Source of the DNA: Planctomycetota bacterium
Lineage (GTDB): Bacteria; Planctomycetota; Planctomycetia; Gemmatales; Gemmataceae
Assembly (NCBI GenBank): GCA_021413735.1
Contig: JAIOPV010000196.1
Span: forward strand, 1 to 64,000
Length of the DNA: 64,000 bases
Direction of reading: 5' to 3'
This document shows, piece by piece, positions 17,143 through 26,700 of this stretch; position 1 is the first letter of the stretch, and every line of letters begins with the position of its first letter. The translations under genes were made by a program, and so were the position numbers. Under the pieces are notes generated by a model. That model had not been told where the DNA came from. It searched no databases and worked only from the letters and a program-made list of their open reading frames with translations.

Positions 17143-18993
17143 CTACTTCCCTTCGCGGACGTTAAACTCCAACTTCCATTTCTGCTTGCCGTCTCGCGAC
17201 ATCAGCCACAGTTCCAGTTGCCCCACCGCCGTCACCTTGCTGTGTAGGTGAACTGGAACCACCGCCGCACCCGCACCGCCACCCTTCGCTTCCAGTGTCG
17301 TTTTCACCGGTGCGAGTTCGTCGATCTGGCCTTCCCATTCTTCAACCACCGTGCCAGCCGCGTCCTCACGACGCACCGTCGAACCCAAGAAACGGAACTC
17401 AGCCTCGCCCCCAATTCGCAAGCCGACCTCGTAACTCGGAATGTCCGCTTCGGTGCCTTCCTCCATGCCGAACGGTGCCACACACAATGCCTTCACTGGC
17501 GGCGCGAAACCGGGCACGGCCGGCATGTTCGGAGCCACGCCGATGTAGTACGCCCGTGCTGTGCCGCCCCGAATGCGGACGCCCTTGCCACGCTTCACGA
17601 GACCGTAATATGCCGCACCGCGAGCAACCGCCAAATCGAGATCGGCACCCGCCAGTTCACGCGAAGCGTCGGTCTTCGCGCTCTTCGCCCACGAACCCAA
17701 CACACCCAGGAAACGGTTTCGCAGTACGTCCGCCTTGAAGACGCCACCGTTGAACAGCACCGCCGACGGCAACCCAACCGCATCCGACGCAGCTTTCTTC
17801 TTCTTGCCAGCAGCCGGCGTTTCGCGATGTGCCAACGCTTCTGATTGACGCTGCAAGAACTGCGAAAGATGCCTCGTGATGCCAGCGTCGGCGACATACG
17901 GCAACCCGAGTTCCTGCAAGCCGGCCCCGACCGCCTTCGACGGTTCTGCATCACGGGCACATTCCGGGAAGAAGCCATCGACCAGCACCTTCTCGACATC
18001 GGCTCGCGTGAGATCGTGCTTGATCGTGCCGCCGACCAGAGAGCGACCCTTGCCCAGAACCGTCACCGGTGCCGACGCCAGCTTCGCATCCGCCAGGATC
18101 TGCTCCTTCGCGTTCCGACAAGCGTAGGTGAGCTGCGTCATCTGGTTCGCGTCGAGCTTCGTGCCGTTCTTCGTGAGGATCGCCGCGACGTGATACGCCA
18201 GCGTCAGATCCATGTTGTCGCCGCCGAGCAGCAAGTGATCGCCCACCGCGAGCCGTGTCAGTGCGAGGTTGCCGCCCTCTTCGCCAACCTCGATCAGCGT
18301 GAAGTCGGTCGTGCCGCCGCCGACATCCGCCACCAAGACGAGTTCGCCGACGTTCACTTGCTTTCGCCAGTCTTCGCCGCAGCGGTCGAGCCAGGCGTAG
18401 AACGCGGCCTGCGGTTCTTCGAGAAGCGTCAGATGCTCGAAGCCAGCACCACGCGCGGCCTCGATCGTGAGATCACGAGCGGCGGCGTCGAACGAAGCGG
18501 GCACCGTCAGTACGATGTCCTGCGCTTCGAGCCGATTCGCGGCATCCTTCCCATGGGCGGCGTTCCACGCTTCTGCGAAGTGCTTCAAATACCGCATGCT
18601 CGCTTCGACCGGCGAAACTTTGCGGCCGGTGTCCGGTGCCTTGTGCGGCAGAATCGCTGCCTTGCGATCGACCCCCGGATGACACAGCCACGACTTCGCT
18701 GAAGCGACAAGCCGCGTTGGAACCTGCGACCCGAACGCACGCGCGAACTCACCGACACAGTAATCGCGTTTGGCATCCCACGGCAGTTTCAACGCGCCTG
18801 CGGGCTGCTCGCCGTCGCCGGGCAGGTACAGGAACGACGGCATCAGCGTGCGTTCTTCGACCGCGCCTGGTGAAACGACTTGTGGCACGGGGAACGGCGT
18901 CACCTTCGCGTCTTTGCCAGCGCCAGTATCAACGAATGCCAGCGCCGAGTTAGTCGTGCCCAGGTCGATGCCAACGACGAAGCGGGAAGCCAT
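17143..18993 (-). CDS. Hsp70/DnaK-family protein (divergent, YegD/HscC-like)
   Basis: The 616-residue protein has the actin-like ATPase of Hsp70: phosphate-1 motif VVGIDLGTTNSALAFVD, connect region VLTVPASFDAAARDLTIEAA, phosphate-2 VLVADVGGGTTDFTLIEV, and the adenosine motif LPSAVLFNGGVFKADVLR. The C-terminal part is shorter than in DnaK and lacks its usual GGMP-like tail (RIGGEAEFRFLGSTVRRED, LWLMSRDGKQKWKLEFNV). It therefore belongs to the side branch of Hsp70-like proteins with unknown clients. No DnaJ or GrpE gene is adjacent; the HEPN pair follows after 23 bases. Confidence 0.9.
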   Translation of the reverse strand: MASRFVVGIDLGTTNSALAFVDTGAGKDAKVTPFPVPQVVSPGAVEERTLMPSFLYLPGDGEQPAGALKLPWDAKRDYCVGEFARAFGSQVPTRLVASAKSWLCHPGVDRKAAILPHKAPDTGRKVSPVEASMRYLKHFAEAWNAAHGKDAANRLEAQDIVLTVPASFDAAARDLTIEAARGAGFEHLTLLEEPQAAFYAWLDRCGEDWRKQVNVGELVLVADVGGGTTDFTLIEVGEEGGNLALTRLAVGDHLLLGGDNMDLTLAYHVAAILTKNGTKLDANQMTQLTYACRNAKEQILADAKLASAPVTVLGKGRSLVGGTIKHDLTRADVEKVLVDGFFPECARDAEPSKAVGAGLQELGLPYVADAGITRHLSQFLQRQSEALAHRETPAAGKKKKAASDAVGLPSAVLFNGGVFKADVLRNRFLGVLGSWAKSAKTDASRELAGADLDLAVARGAAYYGLVKRGKGVRIRGGTARAYYIGVAPNMPAVPGFAPPVKALCVAPFGMEEGTEADIPSYEVGLRIGGEAEFRFLGSTVRREDAAGTVVEEWEGQIDELAPVKTTLEAKGGGAGAAVVPVHLHSKVTAVGQLELWLMSRDGKQKWKLEFNVREGK

Positions 18994-19036
18994 GTTGAAG
19001 ACTCCGGTGCGACTTAAACCAATACACCAACTGAGT

Positions 19037-19068
19037 GCATGAGAACGCGGCAGGCCGTGTTCTCATGC
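19037..19068. repeat. ATGAGAAC-type hairpin (family C), copy 1
   Basis: Ten-base perfect arms GCATGAGAAC (19037-19046) and GTTCTCATGC (19059-19068) enclose 12 bases. A near-identical hairpin sits at 40356-40383. Both lie in the upstream region of a gene, so an mRNA or operator role is possible. Here it is 103 bases before the chosen start at 19171. Confidence 0.6.
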
Positions 19069-19170
19069 AATTCTACCGCATCCCCGGAACTTGATAGCCG
19101 TCGAGCGGTTCAGAACATACGCTTGCGTTCATCTGATGCCGGCACCACCCGACCTCCCGGTCTTTCCAAT

Positions 19171-21837
19171 ATGAGTTCAGCCGTCTTGGCTCCACCTGCC
19201 ACCGCGTTACCCATCGGGAGACTCGCTGGCGTCGGGTTGATTATCTTCTTCGCCAACAGTGCGATGCTTGTGCTGCAACTCGTGGCCGGGCGGTTGCTCG
19301 CGCCGTTCGTCGGCTCCAGCCTCGAAACGTGGACGAGCGTGATCGGCGTGTTCCTCACGGGGATCGCTCTGGGGAACGGCTTCGGTGGCCGACTCGCCGA
19401 TCGCTTTCCGACGTCTCGCACCCTTGCGATTCTGCTGTTCGCCGGGGCACTCACAGCACTCTGGATGGTCGCGTTCCCGACCGTTCTCGCCAACACCGAG
19501 ATTTACAAGTCGATCCCGCTTGGCCCGCGAATTCCGCTGCTGGCTCTCGGGCTGTGCTTGCCGGCTGGGTTCGTGCTGAGCCTGCTCACGCCGTTGGCCA
19601 TCAAACTCGGACTGCCAGACGTATCCCATACGGGCCGCGTTGCCGGGATGGTGTTTTCCCTCAGCACGCTCGGCTGTCTGCTCGGGAACTACGTCACCGG
19701 CTTCTATCTGATGAAGACATTCACCGTGAACGAACTCGTTTTCATGTCAGCCGGCCTTCTCGGAGTTGTTAGCCTGGGCACGTTCCTTTTCATGAAGCCA
19801 GAAGTCCCCGCTGTTGCCGTCCCAGGGAGCCCATCCCCTCCGAGCGACTCTTCCACCGATAAGTCACCCGAACCCAGCAAGGAATGGAACCCGCTTGAGA
19901 AAGCCGGCACCACCATCAATAATTTGCAAAGATTTAGTTACGAAGGGGGGCTCATTGCGATGGCGGTCGCCGTCATCTGGTTCGTTGCCGGTCTCTGGGC
20001 TGGCATTCTTTTCTACGCACCGCCAGGCTTGTTCTTTTTCGGCCTGATCGGTGTGCTGGGTTCCAGAGTGGACAAGTTCTTCGACGGCCCTCTCGACATC
20101 CGGTTCGCATACATGATCGTGTTCTGTGCGAGCTTCGGCGGAATGTGCCTCGAGCTGACCGCTTCGCGTGTACTGGCTCAGTTCCTTGGCGTGTCGCTAT
20201 TCACCTGGACGGGCATCATTGGCGTCATGCTAGCCGGCACCGCCCTCGGAAACCTGACCGGTGGGATCGTCGCCGACCGCGTGAACCGACCGGGCGAAAC
20301 AATGTGGAATCCCCGCATCGTGTTGGCGGGCACGCTCGTCAGCGCTGGCGGCGCGGTGATTCTCCAGTTCGTCACGCTCGCGGTCTTCCAACGGTACGGC
20401 ACCTTCGATAACCTTGGCCCGATTTCCCAGGTCATGGCGTGGACGTTCAGCCTGTTCTTCCTGCCGATGTTCCTTCTCGGAATGGTTTCGCCGCAGGTCA
20501 TCCGACTGGCCGTGCCGGACCTCGCACACGTCGGCCGCGTCGCAGGTCGCGTCTATGCCTGGAGCACGACAGGAGCAATCCTCGGCACGTTCGTCGCCGG
20601 GTATGTCCTGCTTTCCACAATCGGAATGAACCAGACGCTGCTCACGGTCGGATTGATTCTCACGCTCACGAGTCTTCTCGTCGCTCGCGTCTGGGATCAC
20701 AACGTGATGCTATATCTCTTCAGCATCGTCCTGGGGGCAGTCACCGGCGGCTTCATTCTCACGTCCCGCAGCGGCAATCGCGACGACGACCTGATCGTGC
20801 AACTGGAGACGAACTACTACACGATCAAAGTGACCCATGAGCGAGTGCCGGAGTACGATCGCAACGGCAAGCAGGTCGTAGATGATAAGGGCCGTGAGCT
20901 GTCCATCCGCAGCGGCAAGTTACGGCTCACGCTCGATCACCTTCTGCATTCCACCGTTGACCCTGAGAACCCCGGTTATCTGCATTACGCTCACGAATAT
21001 GTGCAGATGGAGTTCCTTCGCGGTGCTCGTGCGGAGAATCCTCGGCCTCGCGTGCTGGTCATCGGTGGCGGCGGTTACACGTTCCCGCGATACGCGATGG
21101 AGATGCTGCCCGAAACCAGTATGGACGTTGTCGAGATCGACCCTGGCGTCACGAAAGTGGCCCGCGAACACCTCGGCCTGAAGGTGTACGAAGGGCTCGA
21201 CATCGTTCACATGGACGGCCGGCAGTTCATCGCGGAGAAGGTGCAGCCGGGTACCTACGATCTCGTCATTCAGGACGCGGTGAACGATCTGTCCGTGCCG
21301 TCACACTTGCTGACAAAGGAGTACAACGACGCGGTGAAGAAGGCGATGAAGCCGACCGGCGTGTATCTGCTCACGGTCATCGACGTGATCGAATACGGCC
21401 AGATCTGGAAGGCCGCGATGCACACGCTGGCCCAGACATACCCGAAGGACAACGTCGGGTTGCTGCTGCCTGGCGAACTCGATCCGAAGGCCATCGGCTC
21501 GCGGCAGGTGTACGTGATCTACGCTTCCGAGAAGCCGCTCGATCTGGACAAGTTACGGATCGCGAATCGGGAGCAGTTACACACGACCGAAGCGACGTCT
21601 GTTTTGGCGATGAAGATCGGAATGGCAGTTGCGAATGTGCTGGCTGCCCCGCCGATCAACGAACGAGCGTTGCCGTTCTACACGCATCAGGTTGAGCCTG
21701 AAGTTCTGAGGCCCTACCTTGAGGCGAAGCCCATCATCATCCTGACGGATCAGTTCGCGCCAACCGACAACATGATGGCCGACGTGTTTCGGCGTCGCAA
21801 CGATAAGACCAGCGAAACCGAACGCAAACCGCAATGA
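19171..21837 (+). CDS. Membrane-fused spermidine synthase-like protein
   Basis: The 888-residue protein joins a polytopic membrane part (about 12 helices) to a C-terminal spermidine synthase-like Rossmann domain. The membrane part is internally duplicated: SLETWTSVIGVFLTGIALGN and SLFTWTGIIGVMLAGTALGN are each followed by GG.ADR-type loops. The Rossmann part shows RVLVIGGGGYTFPRYAMEML, MDVVEIDPGVTKVAREHLGL, VHMDGRQFI and YDLVIQDAVNDLSVPSHLLT, where true synthases have the DxxDP-type catalytic region. The start at 19171 avoids an Arg-rich N-terminus but has a weak ribosome site; 19039 is the alternative. An aminopropyl donor role is not proven. Confidence 0.85.
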   Translation: MSSAVLAPPATALPIGRLAGVGLIIFFANSAMLVLQLVAGRLLAPFVGSSLETWTSVIGVFLTGIALGNGFGGRLADRFPTSRTLAILLFAGALTALWMVAFPTVLANTEIYKSIPLGPRIPLLALGLCLPAGFVLSLLTPLAIKLGLPDVSHTGRVAGMVFSLSTLGCLLGNYVTGFYLMKTFTVNELVFMSAGLLGVVSLGTFLFMKPEVPAVAVPGSPSPPSDSSTDKSPEPSKEWNPLEKAGTTINNLQRFSYEGGLIAMAVAVIWFVAGLWAGILFYAPPGLFFFGLIGVLGSRVDKFFDGPLDIRFAYMIVFCASFGGMCLELTASRVLAQFLGVSLFTWTGIIGVMLAGTALGNLTGGIVADRVNRPGETMWNPRIVLAGTLVSAGGAVILQFVTLAVFQRYGTFDNLGPISQVMAWTFSLFFLPMFLLGMVSPQVIRLAVPDLAHVGRVAGRVYAWSTTGAILGTFVAGYVLLSTIGMNQTLLTVGLILTLTSLLVARVWDHNVMLYLFSIVLGAVTGGFILTSRSGNRDDDLIVQLETNYYTIKVTHERVPEYDRNGKQVVDDKGRELSIRSGKLRLTLDHLLHSTVDPENPGYLHYAHEYVQMEFLRGARAENPRPRVLVIGGGGYTFPRYAMEMLPETSMDVVEIDPGVTKVAREHLGLKVYEGLDIVHMDGRQFIAEKVQPGTYDLVIQDAVNDLSVPSHLLTKEYNDAVKKAMKPTGVYLLTVIDVIEYGQIWKAAMHTLAQTYPKDNVGLLLPGELDPKAIGSRQVYVIYASEKPLDLDKLRIANREQLHTTEATSVLAMKIGMAVANVLAAPPINERALPFYTHQVEPEVLRPYLEAKPIIILTDQFAPTDNMMADVFRRRNDKTSETERKPQ

Positions 21838-21897
21838 CGGAGAGTTCGCCCTCAGGGTGAGCGTCGTGAGTGTCGGTGGAAGTGTCGAGAGTTTGTG

Positions 21898-21995
21898 ATT
21901 GTGGTCCGCTCGCTCCGCGAGCGGTTTGGGGACCCAATTACCTTTCGATACCTCCAACGCGTGCCGAACCGCTCGCGGAGCGAGCGGACCACAAT
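21898..21995. repeat. 29-base perfect inverted repeat (family B), copy 1
   Basis: Arms at 21898-21926 and 21967-21995 are perfect inverse copies of 29 bases, each itself palindromic around GCTCGCTCCGCGAGC, separated by 40 bases. The element sits between convergent genes and could stop transcription from both sides. The first 27 bases recur exactly at 31536-31562. Confidence 0.85.
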
Positions 21996-22007
21996 ACCAC
22001 AATCGTC

Positions 22008-22994
22008 TCACTTCCCGAGGTGTAGCAGCAGTTCGCGTTGCCGCAGGTGTTGGAGCCTCGGCAACCCACCGCAGTGGTTGAGGTACTCGGAGAAATCCTT
22101 CACGCCGAAGATGTGATCGTCGAGGAACTGCGCGAACGCGGCTGGGTCACGTTCCACTTCGAGCCACAATCGCAAGTGGTCTTCATCCGAGAAATACTCG
22201 CCGGGCATGTTGCCGGGGTAACTCCCGAACGGCACCTCGCACACCGCATCGACACACAGAAACGGAATCTGCGTGAGGTGTGGATTGCGTCGCATTTCAT
22301 CGTGTGGCACGAGCCGTTCGCAGGTGATGATGAGTCGCTTCGCCGCCCGTGAGAGCTCGATATCCGCAACCGATGTGCCCGTGAATCGGCAGTTCCCGTA
22401 GCGGTCGGCTTCGTGAACGTGAATCGCCGCCACGTCAGGGTAGAGGGCTGGCACCGCTGTCAGTTTCTCGCCCGTGAACGGGCATTCGATCTGCTTCGCG
22501 GGGCTGTGTGAAAACGTGTCGGTGCCGAGCAAGCTGTGAGCGGGAAGGAAAGGCACGCCCATCGCCGCGGCGGTGTAGCGAAGCGCGAGCGTGTAGTTCG
22601 ACCACTCGACGCACTGCACCGTGCCCGATTCGATCACACGCCGACAGTGCGGCGACAGCCCGCGAGCTTCGACGCCCACGATGTACGCGACATCAACGCG
22701 GTCGATGGTCTGGCCGCGTCCGGTCTGGTTGCCAGCACACAGAATCTGAAAATCGTGCGTCGTGGTGTGGCCGCTGAAGCCGAGATGCTGTCGGCGTTGA
22801 CGCAGGATTTCGTGACAAACAGCCGTCGGAACACGATTGGTGCCGAAGCCCCCGGTCGCGACGTAATCGCCATCGTGGACGAACTGGCGAACCGCTTCGG
22901 TCACCGACATGACCTTATCGACAAGCCCGCGAGGCTTCTGAGCGAACGCAGCTCTTGCGGGTTCGGAATGCGGACTGGTGAAGAGAGGGGGCAT
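22008..22994 (-). CDS. CoA-transferase family I, GctA-like subunit
   Basis: This is a family I CoA-transferase alpha-type subunit, closest by motif to glutaconate CoA-transferase subunit A: VMSVTEAVRQFVHDGDYVA, GGFGTNRVP, ALRYTAAAMGVPFLPAHSLL, IHVHEADRYGNCRFTG, RLIITCERLVP and VPFGSYPGNMPGEYFSDEDH. The start at 22994 gives 328 residues, the usual GctA size; 22910 is an alternative and a GTG-initiated extension to 23078 runs into a repeat hairpin. The catalytic glutamate sits in the beta subunit of this family, and no beta gene is nearby, so the partner must lie elsewhere or the protein acts differently. Confidence 0.8.
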   Translation of the reverse strand: MPPLFTSPHSEPARAAFAQKPRGLVDKVMSVTEAVRQFVHDGDYVATGGFGTNRVPTAVCHEILRQRRQHLGFSGHTTTHDFQILCAGNQTGRGQTIDRVDVAYIVGVEARGLSPHCRRVIESGTVQCVEWSNYTLALRYTAAAMGVPFLPAHSLLGTDTFSHSPAKQIECPFTGEKLTAVPALYPDVAAIHVHEADRYGNCRFTGTSVADIELSRAAKRLIITCERLVPHDEMRRNPHLTQIPFLCVDAVCEVPFGSYPGNMPGEYFSDEDHLRLWLEVERDPAAFAQFLDDHIFGVKDFSEYLNHCGGLPRLQHLRQRELLLHLGK

Positions 22995-23002
22995 TTGAAA
23001 AC

Positions 23003-23075
23003 CGGACACGAAGACAAGGGAACACGGAGACAAGGAGAGAATACCAAAATCCGTGGCTCCGTGTCCCTTCTCCCC
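23003..23075. repeat. Purine-rich short-tandem hairpin (type S), copy 1
   Basis: The left side is built of ACACGGAGACAAGGA-like units (23005-23040) and the right side of the inverse (23051-23075). AAGGGAACACGGAG pairs with CTCCGTGTCCCTT apart from one base. It fills the space between the TPR gene and the CoA-transferase gene. Similar hairpins of other short units occur at 28843, 58187 and 59404. Confidence 0.6.
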
Positions 23076-23084
23076 CACTCCGCT

Positions 23085-23528
23085 TTACTGACGCGAGCGG
23101 TACTCTCGCACCAACTGGCGGAAACGCGGGTCTTTGCGGATCGAGTCGAGATCTTGGTCTTCTTCCATGAACCCGAAGTCGCGGTAGCCGAGTTCCACGG
23201 CCTTGCGAAGCGAACCCAACGCCTGATCGGGTTGCTTCAACAGGGCGTACCGGCAAGCGAGATTGTAATGTGCGGTGGGGTCGGACGGTCGCGTGGCGAC
23301 GAGTTGCCGGTCGATGGCGAGACCATCGGCGACTCGTCCCTTGATGGTGAGATTACTCGCCTGAACTCGCAAGACTTCGGTGAACGCCGGAACTGCGGCG
23401 ATCAGCTTGCCGAAGAACTCGAGTTCAAAGTCAAGCTGGCTGCGTTCGGCGAGGAAGCCGATGACAGAGCCAGGTGGGAAGGCGTTTTCCGAGGCCGGTG
23501 GCGTCGGTCGCTTGCCGGAGTGGGGCAT
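23085..23528 (-). CDS. TPR-repeat protein
   Basis: The 147-residue soluble protein has TPR-like helical repeats: a first pair around AFTEVLRVQASNLTIKGRVA, then ATRPSDPTAHYNLACRYALL and KQPDQALGSLRKAVELGYRD, ending in the FMEEDQDLDSIRKDPRFRQL motif common to TPR proteins with a conserved tail. The first 20 residues are Pro/Ser-rich without a clear signal. It probably mediates protein contacts. It precedes the CoA-transferase gene on the same strand with a hairpin repeat between. Confidence 0.75.
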   Translation of the reverse strand: MPHSGKRPTPPASENAFPPGSVIGFLAERSQLDFELEFFGKLIAAVPAFTEVLRVQASNLTIKGRVADGLAIDRQLVATRPSDPTAHYNLACRYALLKQPDQALGSLRKAVELGYRDFGFMEEDQDLDSIRKDPRFRQLVREYRSRQ

Positions 23529-23680
23529 GTGGCGATTCCCCCGATGCGGTGGCCGGTGAGAGGTGGCCCGGTCCAGCCATTCTGATTATACTCTCCCGCC
23601 CAGAGTGGTCAAACGTTCCACTGCCAGAGTGTGGCAGGTTGGGTTCCGATTGTAGCGGTTGGGGAAGCCCCTGAAAATCA

Positions 23681-23707
23681 AGAACCCAGGCCGTTGGCCT
23701 GGGTTCT
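23681..23707 (-). terminator. Intrinsic terminator of the PVC cytochrome gene
   Basis: A 12-base perfect stem (AGAACCCAGGCC, 23681-23692, with 23696-23707) closes a 3-base loop. Read on the minus strand it is followed by TTGATTTT, and it lies 38 bases beyond the stop of the large gene at 23745. Confidence 0.8.
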
Positions 23708-23744
23708 GAATGACACCAACGCCTCGGTTGTTGGAGTCAGACCA

Positions 23745-26700
23745 TTACTTCTTCACGATGGGCTTCACTTCTTCAGCACTTGTGAGGCTGAAGTAGAAGC
23801 CATGAGGATTGTTGCCGTTGGCTACCTTCAGCAAGATCGTGTTCTTGCCCTTCACGAGCTTCACCGGAACCTTGTGCGTCTCCGGTGCGGCGGCTTTCGT
23901 CTCCCGCGTCGTGTACACTTCCTTGCCGTTGATCCACAGCTTCGCGCCGTCGTCTGGCCCGAGCAGCACTTCCCCGGCCTGATCGGCTGGCGAATCTACC
24001 TCCGTATACATATACGACGCCGAATTGTTCCCCTTATCGCCGTGGTAAGCCGCGAGGTCGAAGTAACCCTTGCCATCCGGGCGAACCGTCTTCCAGCCGA
24101 CGCTCGTGACGCCCTTCCAGGTGTAGACTGCGTTCGGGTTGAACTCGCCCTTCTCGGGTCCGTGTTCCATGTCGAGAGCGGCCTCCATGTTCTCGCCTGG
24201 GAACGGCCCGATGATCGCGAACGTATCTGGCGTGTAGGCGGCCGTCTTCAGCGTTTCGAGGTACGCCACGAGGTCGATCAGCTCGTCCTCGTTCAGCGAC
24301 GCGACAATGTCTTCGGGCATGATCGACACCTTCAACTTGCGGACCGGTCCTTCGATGTCCTTCTTGTTGACGGTGGTGTCCTTGCCGTTGGCGTCGCGGA
24401 GCGTGATGCTGGTTGGCGTTTCGCTGATGAGCAAACCGCTGATGGTGACTTCGGCGTTCGTTGTCACCGAACTCTGGAGGTACTGGTCGGCGATGGCCTT
24501 CGACGGCAGCAGAATCGACTCGAACAGATTCTCGCGGCTGCCCTTCTTGCCGATCATGCTGAGATCGGGGCCAACCTGCCCGCCGATGCCGCGAACCATG
24601 TGGCACTTCGCACACTGTGCCGCTCCCGCGAGGCTCGCGTTCCACACGGCTTTGCCGCGAGCCACGTCACCGGCTCGCTTGGCGAGTTCCGCAATCGCAG
24701 GCAGGTTCTTGGGGTTCAGCTTGCCCGCAGCCGGGAACGCCAGCAGTGCTTGATTCCGCAACCCCTGGAACGGCGAGTTGCGAAGCAACCGGCCCGTTTC
24801 CGCGACGAGATCCTTTGGCAGTTCGCCCTTCTTGTGTGCGTCGAGCAGCCACTGCGAACCAGCCTGATTGCCAGCGAATGCCGAGAGGCACGCCGACTTC
24901 AGTTCCGCAGTCGCCTTCTCTGCGAGCACGCCCTTCGCGATTGCGTTGAGCGCTGTTGTGGAATACGCGGGTGGCTTCTGGCCTTTCGGCAGCAGTTCGC
25001 CGAGCGACTTCACGCATTCGATCGACAGCGGCCCTTCCGGCGTGCCCACCTTGATGAGCGCCGCGACCGATTCCGCTGCCGGAATCTTGCCGAGAGTGCG
25101 AACGGCTTCTTTGCGAATGTCGAGCGAGGCCTTGTCGTCGGTTGCGAGAGTGGCGACAACTCCGACGCGATCCGCCGAACCGATAGCCGCGATCAGTTGC
25201 AGCCCGGTGGCCTGCGACTTCGCATCCTTGAGCAGTTGGTCGATGACGCCGCCGAGTTCCTTGCCGCCCTGGAGTGCTTTCCACTTCGTCGGCAGGTACA
25301 GCTTCAGGCTGTCGATTGCACGGGCTTTCACTTCGGGGGCGGCGTCCGACTTCAGCACTTCGAGCATCGACTGCCCGGCGGTGGGGTCGTCGTTCGATGC
25401 GATGATGTCGATGATGCGAGCCTTCTGCATCGCGGTGAGCTTGGCGTCGGCGAGGAGTTTGCCGAGTCGTGGCAGCACCGACTTCGGCCGCAGTTCCCAC
25501 ACGAGGTCGGCAACCTTGTCGTCCCATTCGGGGAAGTGCTTGTCGAAGTCCGCGAGGATGGCGTCGCGGCGTGTCGGATCGGTGCCGCACGCGATGTTGA
25601 GGGCGGCGCGATAGAAAATGTCCTGCCCGTCGTACCGCTTTGCGAGGGCGTAGAACGAACGCTGCACGAATTCGACTGGCTCCATCCTCGCTGCCAACAA
25701 CATCTCCCGACACGCCGCGATCGAATGCCGTTTGAGGTTCCGTTCAACCTTCTCGGGGCTTTCCGGTGGACCGAGCTTTGGCCGAGGCGTCGAACTGTGT
25801 GCGAAAATGGCCTCATTGATTCGGATAACGTGCGGATCAAGTTCCGGTATCTCACTCGCTGCAAGCATGAACCGAAGCCAGCCGATCATTGCTTCCTGGG
25901 GACGCTTCTCGACAGGAATGCGATCACCGATCAGACCGACATGCCAGTAACAAAGGACGGCGACTCTCGGATCGACGGAGTCCATCATGCCGCCCGCGAG
26001 CCAAGTTAAGGCTTGCTGGGCATCCAACGAGTACAGTTTGCTGATCGCGAGTGCCCGCGTTGCTTGATTGGGGGAACCCAGCGCGGCGAGCACGTTTTCC
26101 TTCGTGTCCAGCTTCACTTCCGGGATCGTGTAGCCCTTGTGGCCCTTCGGAGTGATGCGGTAGATGCGGCCGTCGGTCGGGTCGCCCATGCCGTGACCGC
26201 CGACGCCACGGTCGTACCAGTCGGCCACGAAGATGCTGCCGTCCGGAGCGACGCACACATCCGACGGGCGGAACCAGTTGTCGCTGCTCGTCAGCAGCAG
26301 TTCCTTCTCCAGCTCGTAGCCGGCACCCTTCGGCTTGCGATGGAACCAACGCACTTCACGCGGGCCAGCATCGCAGTGCAGCAGCGAGCCGCGATACTTC
26401 TTGTCGAACATCGAGCCTTCGTAGAACGTGATGCCAGTCGGGCTGCCGAACCCCGTGCGCAGCGTCTTGTGGACGATGCCGGGTTGTTCTTCGTGCCAGT
26501 GCGTTTGACCCGCACCACGCGGGCCGTAGCCGTAGTTGCCGCCGGGCATCACGAAGCAGATGCGAGTTTGCTGATTGCCGTCGTCGTCGTTGTCCGAGAG
26601 CCACACTTCGCCGAAGCTATCGACGCACGCCTCGTAGTTGTTGCGGAAGTTGTGGGCGATTAGTTCGAGGTTCGTGCCGTCCATGTCGCAACGCCACACC

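Noticed and set aside
23631..26009. 792-codon plus frame opposite the PVC cytochrome gene
   Set aside because: Shadow of a gene with CxxCH and dehydrogenase motifs on the other strand.
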